64,000 nt of DNA from Moorena sp. SIOASIH (GCF_010671925.1 NZ_JAAHIH010000001.1:997053-1061052); one strand, 5' to 3'; shown: positions 1 to 7,895, numbered from the stretch's first letter. A program made the numbers and translations. The notes: generated by a model from the letters alone, not told the origin.

Positions 1-2
1 AG

Positions 3-320
3 AAGTTGTTCCTTAACGGCATCAAGCCTTTGATTGTTAAAGCCAAAGGACACGGACGAAGACAACGTTGCCGAACAGACAAATACGGATTCCCATTAGC
101 TCATGCACCATCAGCTAAGTTCTTTCAAGGGTTTCAGACAGGTGATGTAGTTAAAGCCGATATCCCGAAAGGGAAATATGCAGGAAAGTATACAGGGCGT
201 ATTGCTATTCGTTTTCGTCCCAGTTTTGTTTTGCAATTACCAAATCAGAAGTTTGATGTACATCCCAAATATTTACAAACAATCTTTAGGGCTGACGGTT
301 ATGAATACCAAGTCAATTAA
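3..320 (+). CDS. iscB: IscB-family RNA-guided nuclease, C-terminal part (5' end outside window)
   Basis: The reading frame is open from the window edge and encodes about 105 residues ending in a TAA stop. The stretch RRQRCRTDKYGFP, followed by FQTGDVVKADIPKGK, GRIAIR and a terminal RADGYEY, matches the C-terminal part of IscB proteins of IS200/IS605-type elements, which follows the HNH nuclease domain. IscB is an omega-RNA-guided DNA nuclease related to Cas9. The RuvC and HNH catalytic residues would lie upstream, so activity cannot be judged. The omega-RNA is normally encoded upstream of iscB and is also not visible. No tnpA is seen nearby. Confidence 0.82.
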   Translation, partial: KLFLNGIKPLIVKAKGHGRRQRCRTDKYGFPLAHAPSAKFFQGFQTGDVVKADIPKGKYAGKYTGRIAIRFRPSFVLQLPNQKFDVHPKYLQTIFRADGYEYQVN

Positions 321-414
321 TGCGGATTCGCTATCACTCAATTTATCAGTTGGCGGCAATTCCTCTCCCGCTAAAACTAGCGTCTATAGCGGGAGTCCCC
401 TTCCCGCATTTCAG

Positions 415-1197
415 ATGGGTAATGCGATCGCTAAAGCAAACACATCGTTTAGCACTTCCCTACAAAAATTAGCTGACTATCCACATACAGGGATGATTAG
501 CAAAGTTTTGCTCAAGGATAACAATTGCCAATACACCCTATTTTGTTTGGCAAAAGGTACAGCAATTGAGGAGCATACTTCACCTCGTAATGCCGCAATC
601 ACGGTAATTGAAGGGAAAGGAATTCTGACCTTAGACCAGAAAGAGATTACCTTAGAAGCAGGAGTCTTTATCTTTATACCTGCTAAAGCACCTCATAGGT
701 TACAAGCCCAAGAAAATCTTAAATTTATGCTAACCTTCTCGGAAAAACCTAAACCAGTGAATCAGGTGAGCCAAGAAACCATAGATATCATCAAGTCCAC
801 AGCTCCCCTCCTCAAAAAGCATGGTAAGCAAATTACTACTCGGATGTATGAAATCATGTTTCACAACCATCCAGAGGTAAAAGCACAGTTTGATATGTCA
901 GCTCAAGCTAATGGTTCTCAACCAGCTAAGTTAGCTACAGCAGTCTATAGTTATGCTACCAAAATTGATAATCCGGAGGCTTTAAAATCAATGGTTGAGT
1001 TGATTGCTCATCGTCATGTAAAAACCCATGTTAAACCAGAACAATATCCCATTGTGGGAGAGAGTCTACTACAAGCGATGAAGGATGTGTTGCATGAAGC
1101 GGCGACAGAGGAAGTGATAGCAGCTTGGACAGAAGCTTATCAGATATTAGCTGATATTTTTATTAACAGAGAACGTCAAATCTATGAATCATTATAG
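415..1197 (+). CDS. Cupin-globin fusion protein (flavohemoglobin-type globin domain without reductase)
   Basis: A 260-residue protein with two domains. Residues ~20-107 are a small cupin barrel (EEHTSPRN, GKGILTL and the PAKAPHRL turn give candidate metal ligands His54 and His94). Residues ~123-255 align well with the globin domain of flavohemoglobin Hmp: Tyr at B10 (TRMYEIMF), Phe at CD1 (AQFDMS), Gln at E7 (AQANGSQ), proximal His201 (AHRHVKT) and the KPEQYPIVGE segment. The FAD/NAD reductase half of Hmp is absent. Heme binding and nitric oxide or oxygen chemistry are expected from the family. An in-frame ATG at 301 overlaps iscB and would add repeat-derived residues, so the ATG at 415 is preferred. 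Confidence 0.8.
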   Translation: MGNAIAKANTSFSTSLQKLADYPHTGMISKVLLKDNNCQYTLFCLAKGTAIEEHTSPRNAAITVIEGKGILTLDQKEITLEAGVFIFIPAKAPHRLQAQENLKFMLTFSEKPKPVNQVSQETIDIIKSTAPLLKKHGKQITTRMYEIMFHNHPEVKAQFDMSAQANGSQPAKLATAVYSYATKIDNPEALKSMVELIAHRHVKTHVKPEQYPIVGESLLQAMKDVLHEAATEEVIAAWTEAYQILADIFINRERQIYESL

Positions 1198-1202
1198 CAA
1201 TT

Positions 1203-1298
1203 TAGGAGTAGGGAGTAGGGAGTCGGGAGTCGGGAGTCGGGAGTCGGGAGTCGGGAGTCGGGAGTCGGGAGTCGGGAGTCGGGAGTCGGGAGTCGGGA
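1203..1298. repeat. Heptanucleotide tandem repeat (gggagtc)
   Basis: About thirteen head-to-tail copies of a 7-bp unit (gggagtc, first copies gggagta). It is a short tandemly repeated repetitive (STRR) array of the kind known from filamentous cyanobacteria, lying between the cupin-globin gene and a convergent Uma2 gene. Confidence 0.9.
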
Positions 1299-1321
1299 AT
1301 ATGAGAACCGCTATATTTCTG

Positions 1322-1897
1322 TTAGTCTAAATTCCCAGCAGTCAAAACCTGCTCAACGGTTAACATCAGCTCAGGAAACGTAGGTGATGTTAACTGTTGA
1401 TTTCCAGTGAACACTGTTTCCTGATATAACCCTTCCTCTAACACCAGCAGTGAAACTTTTTTCTTCAGGGGGTCAACAATCCAATATTCAATGATTCCCA
1501 AGGCAGCATACTCTGAACGTTTGTAACGATAATCTCGCTTAACAGAATCAGGACTCACCACCTCTACTGCTAATAATGGAGGAGTATCACATACTGCTGA
1601 CTGATCTAGCAATGCCATTACCTGATCTTTGGTTACCACATAGACATCACTTAGCCGTGACTTGCGCCATCCTGTCCGAATTCCTGCTTCTTTAAAACAC
1701 AGCCAAGGCAAACCCAAACGATTAATTTCTGCTTCCAATGCTTGTTCAATAAACTTAGCAATCAGCAGATGCCTAAAGGTTGGTGGATTCATGATTTCTA
1801 ACCTCCCATCCACTAATTCATAGCGGTTGTCGGTACCATCATCATAGTTGAGGTATTCTTCAAAGGTGTATAATCCTTCTGTGGTTATAGTTGTCAT
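1322..1897 (-). CDS. Uma2-family (DUF820) restriction-endonuclease-like protein
   Basis: A 191-residue protein of the Uma2/DUF820 family, PD-(D/E)XK-fold nucleases greatly expanded in cyanobacteria. Diagnostic segments are YELVDGRLEIM near the N-terminus, LSDVYVV, the core LAVEVVSPDS followed by YRYKRSEYAALGIIEYWIVDP. Asp and Glu-x-Val (D/EVV) supply the expected metal site. A longer frame upstream encodes repeat-derived LLPTPYS residues, so the ATG at 1897 (MTTITTEGLY) is chosen. The biological role of Uma2 proteins is not established. Two more members lie at 11.1 and 35.5 kb. Confidence 0.85.
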   Translation of the reverse strand: MTTITTEGLYTFEEYLNYDDGTDNRYELVDGRLEIMNPPTFRHLLIAKFIEQALEAEINRLGLPWLCFKEAGIRTGWRKSRLSDVYVVTKDQVMALLDQSAVCDTPPLLAVEVVSPDSVKRDYRYKRSEYAALGIIEYWIVDPLKKKVSLLVLEEGLYQETVFTGNQQLTSPTFPELMLTVEQVLTAGNLD

Positions 1898-1932
1898 GTT
1901 GAGCAATCCGGGAAAGTTTACCGTTGGCAATC

Positions 1933-2040
1933 TATAGCAAAGGGAACAGGGAGTAGGAAGTAGGGAGTAGGGAGTAGGGAGTAGGGAATAGGGCATCAAA
2001 AATTATCACAATTCAATTAGGATCCCTATATATAGGGTTT
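1933..2040. mobile_element. MITE-like element with heptamer core (tagcaa-type ends)
   Basis: Begins tatagcaaagggaacaggg, continues as gggagta heptamers and ends in a degraded ggatccctata end. The left end and the interior (aaaattatcacaatt) match the better preserved elements at 24520-24598 and 62340-62436. It appears to be a decayed member of the same family. It forms the leader of the Uma2 gene. Confidence 0.5.
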
Positions 2041-2325
2041 ATAAATAGGTCATGAACAATCTTGCTGATTTTTAAGAACACCAAAAAATCATCCAAGCTC
2101 TTTCCTACTGCTCCCTGCTCCCTGCTCCGTTCGCGTAGCGTGGCCTACGGCCTCAGCTCCCTGCTCCCTTTTCCCATCAATCCTATATTCACAACTCAAA
2201 TACAAACGCTATATATACCAATCCTAATTGAAACCTCAGAGAAATTAGTCCCACCTAAAAAGCAGTAAGGGGGCTGACGGCTATACCCGTTAGGCTAAAC
2301 CCAACTGCCCACCAGGCAATAGACA
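2041..2325. other. Intergenic stretch with dispersed repeat debris
   Basis: No gene supported. It contains a heptamer run (ctccctg/ctccctt) around 2108-2170 and a copy of the gttcgcgtagcgtggcctacggcc palindromic unit at about 2127-2152 that recurs across the window. A short open frame here encodes only repeat-derived residues. Confidence 0.6.
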
Positions 2326-2326
2326 T

Positions 2327-2717
2327 GGCGTTGCTTAATAATGGAATGATTTTAAGAGTTTTGTGGAACGGGCATGTTGGCGGAACGGGCATGTTGGTGG
2401 AACGGGGATGTTGGTGGAACGGGGATGTTGGTGGAACGGGGATGTTGGGGGAACGGGGATGTTGGTGGAACGGGGATGTTGGTGGAACGGGCATCTTGCC
2501 GTGGAATGGGCATCTTGGCGTGGAATGGGCATCTTGGCGTGGAATGGGCATCTTGCCGTGGAACGGGCATCTTGCCGTGGAATGGGCATCTTGCCGTGGA
2601 ACGGGCATCTTGCCGTGGAACGGGCATCTTGCCGTGGAACGGGCATCTTGCCCGTTATCAATATTCCCAGGCGGCCAGGATGCCCACCCCACTCCTATTC
2701 ATCCCGCCCCTCAGCAA
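2327..2717. mobile_element. Expanded MITE carrying a 17/19-bp minisatellite
   Basis: The left end (ggcgttgcttaataatgg then aatgattttaagag) and the right part (ccaggatgcccac, actcctattcat) match the 126-bp element at 57935-58060. Between them lies an array at about 2363-2650, first a 17-bp unit (gtggaacggggatgttg, ~7 copies) and then a 19-bp unit (gtggaacgggcatcttgcc, ~9 copies). Neither period is a multiple of three and no unit carries a stop, so several frames stay open on both strands. The resulting proteins are not credible. Confidence 0.72.
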
Positions 2718-2753
2718 TCCCAAAAATCCTGTGTACCTCATAGGTATAAGAAA

Positions 2754-2917
2754 GGCGTTGCTGAATTAAGGAATGAATGCGGGATCATCTGGTTTTGGTC
2801 AAGCCCCCGTGGGTCCCCCGAGCGAGCAATCCCTCGCTCGGGGGACGCAAGAAAGTCTTGTTCCCCCCAAAATTGGGGGGCTAGGGGGGCTTGACCATAC
2901 CCATAATCAGCAACGCC
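2754..2917. mobile_element. 164-bp MITE with 8-bp target-site duplication
   Basis: Inverted ends ggcgttgctga / tcagcaacgcc enclose a G+C-rich core containing a hairpin (ccgagcgagc...gctcggggg). It is flanked exactly by ATAAGAAA on both sides (2746-2753 and 2918-2925). Removing it restores a sequence (gtacctcat...taagaaacgctata) like the right end of the elements at 36069-36240, so it is nested in another repeat. Confidence 0.8.
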
Positions 2918-3020
2918 ATAAGAAACGCTATAAGCACCTCAAGTAGCGTGGCCAACTGCCAACTGCTGACTGCTGACTGCTGACTGCTGACTGCTTACGA
3001 AAAATGATCCGAGTTGAATA

Positions 3021-3131
3021 TAGCGGTTTCTATCCTAATGAGGTACACAGGATTTTTTCCCTGTTCCCTGTTCCCTGTTCCCTGTTCCCTAAAACCAAGG
3101 ACTCTGTACCTCACCCAATTAAAAACCGCTA
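3021..3131. mobile_element. TA-flanked MITE (tagcggttt ends) with ccctgtt heptamer core
   Basis: The inverted ends tagcggttt / aaaccgcta are flanked by TA on each side. Subterminal boxes read atgaggtac on the left and gtacctcac on the right. The core holds four ccctgtt heptamers. It is the most complete member of a family also seen near 7300-7402, 8385-8424, 36245-36389, 46793-46967, 58508-58640 and 62561-62720. TA duplication suggests movement by a Tc1/mariner-IS630-type transposase. Confidence 0.75.
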
Positions 3132-3170
3132 TATTCCTAAAAATATTACGATATATTTCATTGTTGAAAA

Positions 3171-3207
3171 TCCCGAAAAATGTTACGATATATTTCATTT
3201 TTCGGGA
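3171..3207. repeat. Perfect 12-bp inverted repeat
   Basis: tcccgaaaaatg and catttttcggga flank a 13-base loop. The loop segment ttacgatatatttcat also occurs just upstream at 3146-3161. No T-tract follows, so it is not a convincing terminator. Confidence 0.6.
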
Positions 3208-3712
3208 TTTGCTCTCTTTCTTTGTTTTTCATGTTAGTGTTATTTTGGTGGCAGTTAGAAGTATAGAAAAGGTATTTCCCTATTCCATCATTCAACTCCA
3301 AGGGGACTCCCGTTATAGTCGAAGACTTAGCGGTAGGGGAATTGGAGACTGAATTTGTAGCGTATCTTGCCTATTTTTGTTAGGATAAGATTACAGGATT
3401 AGCAAGATTGCTATCGATCACAATCCCAAAATTAAACGATTAAGGGACACGAAGCAATCAGAGTTTTCTCAGGTTCCAATATATGCATTAAAAGACAAGC
3501 TTAAAAGCCTCTGTCGCATGGAATTAAGCTGATCATAAACATACAAGTAACCCCAAGGATTTTATCGGAGGGTCTAGAGGCTGTTTGGTTCAGCCGTTAA
3601 GGGTTTTATACTCTTAAGAATCCCTCGCTATAATCTTCGATTTAGCGACGGGAGTATCAAAGTCTTCTTGTCAAGATTATCCTCCAATTATTAGGCGGGA
3701 TAGATACTACCT
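3208..3712. other. Leader region of the eCIS cluster
   Basis: About 500 bases without a supported gene before the first eCIS gene. It contains two copies of a small palindromic unit (ggggactcccgttatag near 3301 and a diverged copy near 3625-3655; a third lies at 361-405). A purine-rich ggcggga precedes the ATG at 3713 by about 13 bases. I could not identify a confident promoter. Confidence 0.5.
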
Positions 3713-4282
3713 ATGTTGGAACATGTTCTCTCGTTTCTTAAGGAACAACTCAACAGCTACATCCGAGTAAAAACCGGGGGTCAGGCTTTTGAGGTCTTAT
3801 TTCTTCAGGATCGCAACGGGAAAGAAGTTTCCTTAGAAGAGAATGCGATTACTACCTTATTAGTTAACTTAGAAGAAGACTATACTTTTCGTTCTGGTGC
3901 CGCCTATGACAGGATGCCTAATCAGGGGGGGAACCAGCAAAACAACCCTAATCTTTACCTCAATTTATACGTTCTCTATGCTGCTAATTTTACTAATTAC
4001 CGGCAATCTTTAAAGTTTTTATCCCTAATTATCAAATACTTTCAAAGTCATCGATTATTTGATTGTCGTAACTCTCCAACCCTCAGTTCGGAGATCCAAA
4101 AGTTGACCATAGAACTGGTTAATTTGCCTTTTACTGAACAAAGAGAGGTTTGGTCTGGTTTAGGAATGTCTTATATGCCTTCAGTCATTTATAAAGTCAG
4201 AATGGTTGTCTTTGCCGATGGGGATACGCTGGAAATTGGCTCTGATGTAACTGAGAGGGAAGTTAGTAGTTCAAGAATCTAG
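3713..4282 (+). CDS. eCIS tube terminator/cap protein, DUF4255 (Pvc16/Afp16-like)
   Basis: A 189-residue DUF4255 protein. Typical traits are the N-terminal helix (LSFLKEQLNSYI), the ITTLLVNLEED strand, a PNLYLNLYVLYAANF block and the central SLKFLSLIIKYFQSHRLFD helix. In the Afp and PVC particles this protein caps the end of the tube and sheath away from the baseplate and limits their growth. It is the first gene of the eCIS run and is followed after 38 bases by the next frame. The assignment rests on family features plus the neighbouring eCIS genes. Confidence 0.87.
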   Translation: MLEHVLSFLKEQLNSYIRVKTGGQAFEVLFLQDRNGKEVSLEENAITTLLVNLEEDYTFRSGAAYDRMPNQGGNQQNNPNLYLNLYVLYAANFTNYRQSLKFLSLIIKYFQSHRLFDCRNSPTLSSEIQKLTIELVNLPFTEQREVWSGLGMSYMPSVIYKVRMVVFADGDTLEIGSDVTEREVSSSRI

Positions 4283-4320
4283 TATCGCCGACAAACTAAA
4301 ACACAATGGTCATCTAGATT

Positions 4321-5163
4321 ATGCTTTATAAGCAACTCTTTGAATTGAGTATTCTTCACGACTATTATCGGGATAAAGTCTGCCCGGACTTAAGTGTTGA
4401 ACCAACAGCTGAATGTAGCAGGGTACTTAGGGGTCATCGTCTGATTGTTAAGAATAAAGTTAACGGACTAGTGGTCATTGCCCCAGTAAATTCAGAACAT
4501 AAACCCTGGGTAGAGCTTGCTGATAATTTGCAATTTACTTTTATATTGAAAATCAAAAATCAAGATTTTATAGATTTCACCGAGATTGACTGTCAACCCG
4601 TTGATAATGGTATTTATCTGTTTAGTAATCATAAAACTACTGAAATTGGAGTGTCAGAGTTAGAAATAGCTCAAACTACCTTATCTGATAGAAATTTACC
4701 CAGGGGAAAGCTGATTTTTGGCATTGTGGATATTTATAATAACTCCTCCATGCCTAAAGATTTGAAAGATGAAAATCCGAAGAGTGACTATCAAATCACC
4801 TTCCAAGCAAAAAAACAACCGTGGTTCTATTACTTGGTAACCGATCAAGTAACTAATGGCGATGAATTCTTGATTGAAGATAAAGAGACAACCAGGAACC
4901 CAAAAATTCAATTTATACCTTGTGTCGAGTCTGAAGATACAGAGTCAATATTTTCTGCCCTTAACCAACAATTTCCTAAATCTCAACAATATTGCTTTCA
5001 ATCATGTTCAGAAATTGCTTGTCAGGAAGCAGGGAGACAAAATATTCAACTTTTAAAAAATAAAAAGAATGAACTTGGCGATCCCTCTGTGTGGATTTAT
5101 CATTTACCTAATCCCCCTAATCAGAACGGAATTCAAGTCATTAATGCCCTGAAATACCTATAA
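4321..5163 (+). CDS. Unknown eCIS-associated protein, 280 residues
   Basis: I do not recognise a named domain. The protein is soluble, with no signal peptide or membrane segment. The N-terminal part (LSILHDYYRDKVCPDLSVEP) and a beta-rich middle (VNGLVVIAPVN, LQFTFILKIKN) suggest a globular fold, and a central tract contains KKQPWFYYLV. The C-terminus ends in PSVWIYHLPNP. Its position between the cap gene and the sheath gene, co-directional and 24 bases from the sheath, argues for a role in the particle or its assembly. It could equally be a cargo adaptor. Confidence 0.75.
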   Translation: MLYKQLFELSILHDYYRDKVCPDLSVEPTAECSRVLRGHRLIVKNKVNGLVVIAPVNSEHKPWVELADNLQFTFILKIKNQDFIDFTEIDCQPVDNGIYLFSNHKTTEIGVSELEIAQTTLSDRNLPRGKLIFGIVDIYNNSSMPKDLKDENPKSDYQITFQAKKQPWFYYLVTDQVTNGDEFLIEDKETTRNPKIQFIPCVESEDTESIFSALNQQFPKSQQYCFQSCSEIACQEAGRQNIQLLKNKKNELGDPSVWIYHLPNPPNQNGIQVINALKYL

Positions 5164-5187
5164 AAATTGAAACGTAAGGATTGAACC

Positions 5188-6558
5188 ATGGTCACTTATA
5201 AAACTCCCAATGTTTATGTCGAGGAAATTTCTACATTTCCCCCCTCAGTCGCTGAGGTATCTACAGCGATTCCAGCTTTTATCGGTTACACAGAGAAAGC
5301 TAAACGAGGCAGTGAAGATTTAACCAATAAACCCACTCGAATTAGTTCACTACTTGACTATGAAACTTTGTTTGGCAAGGCTGAAGCAACCAAGTTTGAG
5401 GTTACAGCTAATGACGATGGAATTGACAACATTGTCACTCCTGTTCTCAAGTATTTAATGTATTATGCCTTGCGGATTTATTTTGATAACGGTGGGGGCA
5501 GTTGTTACATTGTTTCGGTGGGTAATTACAAAGGAAGTAAAAAAAAGGATGATTTTCTAGCAGGATTATCAGCTTTAGAAAAAGAAGATGAACCGACTTT
5601 AATCATGCTTACCGATGCCGTTAATTTAACTCCTGATACCGATTATTACGGACTTTGTGTACAAGCTTTGATGCAATGCAATAGATTAAAAGATCGGTTT
5701 GCCATTTTCGACGTTATGAAAGAACAAGTTGATGGATTCCGACAGGGAATTGGTACAGCAGATTTAAAATATGGCGCAGCTTATTATCCTTATCTCCAAA
5801 CATCACTCAACTACTATTACACCGACGATTCTGTAACTATCAAAGGAGGTGGAGGAAGCACTAATACAGGAGGAACCACTAATACAGGAGGAAGCACTGA
5901 CTCAACGCTGACTGACAGCCAAACCACAAATACCGATCTCTACAACAAAATTTTGGCTGAACTAGCTAAACAGCGAGTCGTATTACCCCCAAGTGCAGCC
6001 GTAGCAGGGGTATATGCCAGGGTAGATCGGGACAGGGGAGTTTGGAAAGCACCTGCTAATGTCAGCTTGGCATCGGTACTTGCCCCTACGGTCAAAATTA
6101 CCAACGAGGAACAGGAAAATCTTAACGTTGATCCCACCGCCGGTAAATCCATCAATGCTATTCGTAGCTTTACCGGAAAAGGAACTTTAATTTGGGGAGC
6201 AAGGACTTTAGCGGGTAATGACAATGAATGGCGCTATATCCCTGTGCGCAGACTGTTCAATCTCATTGAAGAATCGATTCAGAAAGCCACTGCATTTGTG
6301 GTCTTTGAGTCTAACAACACCATCACCTGGCTGAAAGTGAAGTCCCTAATTGAAAGTTATCTAGAGGGATTATGGCGACAGGGTGCCCTGGCTGGTGCTA
6401 CACCTGAACAAGCTTTCTTTGTCCATATCGGACTGGGTAAAACCATGACAGCACAGGACATTTTAGAAGGACGCATGATTGTGGAAATTGGTCTGGCAGC
6501 AGTACGTCCAGCTGAGTTTATTATCCTGAAATTCTCCCACAAATTACAGGAAGCATAG
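5188..6558 (+). CDS. eCIS contractile sheath protein
   Basis: A 456-residue tail-sheath protein. The N-terminus (TYKTPNVYVEEIS followed by VAEVSTAIPAFIGYTE) and the C-terminus (VEIGLAAVRPAEFIILKF) are the classic ends of phage and eCIS sheath subunits, whose terminal strands are exchanged between neighbours. Contraction drives the inner tube through the target membrane. Afp-type clusters usually hold two or three sheath paralogues, but only one is present here. A Gly/Thr/Ser-rich insertion (GGGGSTNTGG and following) at residues ~217-245 is probably a surface loop. Confidence 0.93.
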   Translation: MVTYKTPNVYVEEISTFPPSVAEVSTAIPAFIGYTEKAKRGSEDLTNKPTRISSLLDYETLFGKAEATKFEVTANDDGIDNIVTPVLKYLMYYALRIYFDNGGGSCYIVSVGNYKGSKKKDDFLAGLSALEKEDEPTLIMLTDAVNLTPDTDYYGLCVQALMQCNRLKDRFAIFDVMKEQVDGFRQGIGTADLKYGAAYYPYLQTSLNYYYTDDSVTIKGGGGSTNTGGTTNTGGSTDSTLTDSQTTNTDLYNKILAELAKQRVVLPPSAAVAGVYARVDRDRGVWKAPANVSLASVLAPTVKITNEEQENLNVDPTAGKSINAIRSFTGKGTLIWGARTLAGNDNEWRYIPVRRLFNLIEESIQKATAFVVFESNNTITWLKVKSLIESYLEGLWRQGALAGATPEQAFFVHIGLGKTMTAQDILEGRMIVEIGLAAVRPAEFIILKFSHKLQEA

Positions 6559-6564
6559 GGGGAA

Positions 6565-6786
6565 TTCAAAATTCAAAATTCAAAATTCAAAATTGCAAGC
6601 ATTCAGTGGTCAGTGGTCAGCGGTCAGCGGTTAGCTTATTTTATTCAAAAGCACCGATTGCGCGTAGCGCATTAGCTGAATGCTGAATGCTGATAGCTGA
6701 TAGCTGAATGCTGAATGCTGATAGCTGAATGCTGAATGCTGAATGCTGATAGCTGAATACTGATAGCTGATAGCTGATAGCTTAAA
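6565..6786. repeat. STRR heptamer arrays (attcaaa, cagcggt, tgctgaa, agctgat)
   Basis: Several 7-bp arrays placed end to end between the sheath and tube genes. An attcaaa array opens the region, followed by cagtggt/cagcggt and a long mix of tgctgaa and agctgat units. No gene is present. It may weaken transcriptional coupling between sheath and tube. Confidence 0.85.
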
Positions 6787-6818
6787 CCAAACCTAAAGTA
6801 ATTAAGGATAAATAAATC

Positions 6819-7283
6819 ATGGCAGACACAGTAGAACAAATCAAAAATACTTATCCAATTCCGGTATTTTATTACCGAGTCACCATCGCTGGAGATAATT
6901 CCTATGCTTTCTCAGAGGTATCGGGATTAAGCATTGAATACGAAACTATTACTTATCGAGATGGCCTGAGTTATAAAGAAGGGGCAAAGTACATGCCAGG
7001 ATTAGACACTCCCATTAACCTAACCCTACAGAAAGGAATTGTCAGACAAGACAGCTATTTATTTGAATGGTTTAGCACGATTAACCTCAATACCGTCGAA
7101 AAGCGAGATCTTACTATTGAATTGTTAGACGAGTCAGGTGAACCAGTTGTCTCCTGGGAAGTTATAAATGCTTTCCCTAAGAAATTAGATGCACCGTCAT
7201 TTAATGCCACTAGCAATGAAGTTGCTATTGAAAGTTTAGAACTAATGGCTAATACTCTCAAGGTTAATAACCCTCCATTATAA
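6819..7283 (+). CDS. eCIS inner tube protein 1 (gp19-like)
   Basis: A 154-residue T4 gp19-type tube protein. Segments FYYRVTI, FSEVSGLSIEYETITYRDG, KYMPGLDTPINLTLQKGI and LFEWFSTINLN match tube subunits of Afp, PVC and related particles, where they stack as hexameric rings inside the sheath. A gene of this type normally follows the sheath. A second tube gene follows at 7407, and two or more paralogues are usual because one forms the shaft and another contacts the baseplate. Confidence 0.92.
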   Translation: MADTVEQIKNTYPIPVFYYRVTIAGDNSYAFSEVSGLSIEYETITYRDGLSYKEGAKYMPGLDTPINLTLQKGIVRQDSYLFEWFSTINLNTVEKRDLTIELLDESGEPVVSWEVINAFPKKLDAPSFNATSNEVAIESLELMANTLKVNNPPL

Positions 7284-7299
7284 TCATTATAATTCGCGG

Positions 7300-7402
7300 C
7301 AATGGTCGGTAACAGGGAACAGGGAACAGGGAACAGGGAACCCTGTTCCCTATTCCCTAAAAACCCAATAATTTGTACTTCACCGAATTGAAAACCGCTG
7401 TA
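7300..7402. mobile_element. Truncated tagcggttt-family MITE
   Basis: The right end (tttgtacttcaccgaattg, aaaaccgctgta) and a gggaaca/ccctgtt heptamer core are present, but the left inverted end is lost. It separates the two tube genes and directly abuts the leader of the second. Confidence 0.55.
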
Positions 7403-7406
7403 AGTT

Positions 7407-7895
7407 ATGGCAGATAATTTCCCCATTCCGATTCCGGAACTTACTTTGACGGAAAATCCCCCGGTTGGATTTAATTTTATGGTCGTCTTTTTCATTGGTG
7501 GAATTGTACCTAATCCCTTAGATATTCGCTTTCAAAAAGTATCGGGAATTTCTGCGGAAATAAGCACAACAGACATCCGTGAAGGAGGTGAAAATATTTT
7601 CAGACATCGTTTGCCTAATCAGGTTACCTATAATAATCTGGTTTTAGAAAGAGGAATGGTGATTGGCTCTCCTCTGAATGTAGAGTTTAACGTTGCTATG
7701 AGTACCATGAAATTTGCTCCCAGCAATGTCTTAGTCATGTTGCTTGATGAAAACACTGTTCCTGTTTCTAGTTGGTTATTTAAGAGAGCTTATCCAGTAA
7801 AATGGTCAACATCTGACCTAGATGCTAATGCCAATGCTGTGGTTATAGATACGATGGAATTAGCCTATGTGAGATTTCAAAGTGTGAGGATTTAG
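7407..7895 (+). CDS. eCIS inner tube protein 2 (gp19-like)
   Basis: A 162-residue second gp19-family tube protein, diverged from the first. Recognisable parts are FNFMVVFF near the N-terminus, FQKVSGISAEISTTDIREGG, RLPNQVTYNNLVLERGMV and SSWLFKRAYPVKWS. In Afp-type particles the diverged tube subunit typically forms the ring nearest the baseplate. That role is inferred here from family and position. It ends two bases before the DUF5908 gene, so the two are probably translationally coupled. Confidence 0.9.
   Translation: MADNFPIPIPELTLTENPPVGFNFMVVFFIGGIVPNPLDIRFQKVSGISAEISTTDIREGGENIFRHRLPNQVTYNNLVLERGMVIGSPLNVEFNVAMSTMKFAPSNVLVMLLDENTVPVSSWLFKRAYPVKWSTSDLDANANAVVIDTMELAYVRFQSVRI

Noticed and set aside
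178..414. Upstream extension of the cupin-globin gene
   Set aside because: The added residues overlap the iscB reading frame and a ggggactcccg palindrome. The cupin begins well after the ATG at 415.
2062..2268. Possible small protein of 68 codons
   Set aside because: It is made of heptamer and gttcgcgtagcg repeat translation (RSRSVAYGLSS).
2255..2894. Several overlapping open frames of 90-190 codons on both strands
   Set aside because: They are translations of the 17/19-bp minisatellite (WNGHVGGTGM- or GKMPVPRQDA-type repeats). The array lacks stops and the period is not a multiple of three, so all are artefacts.
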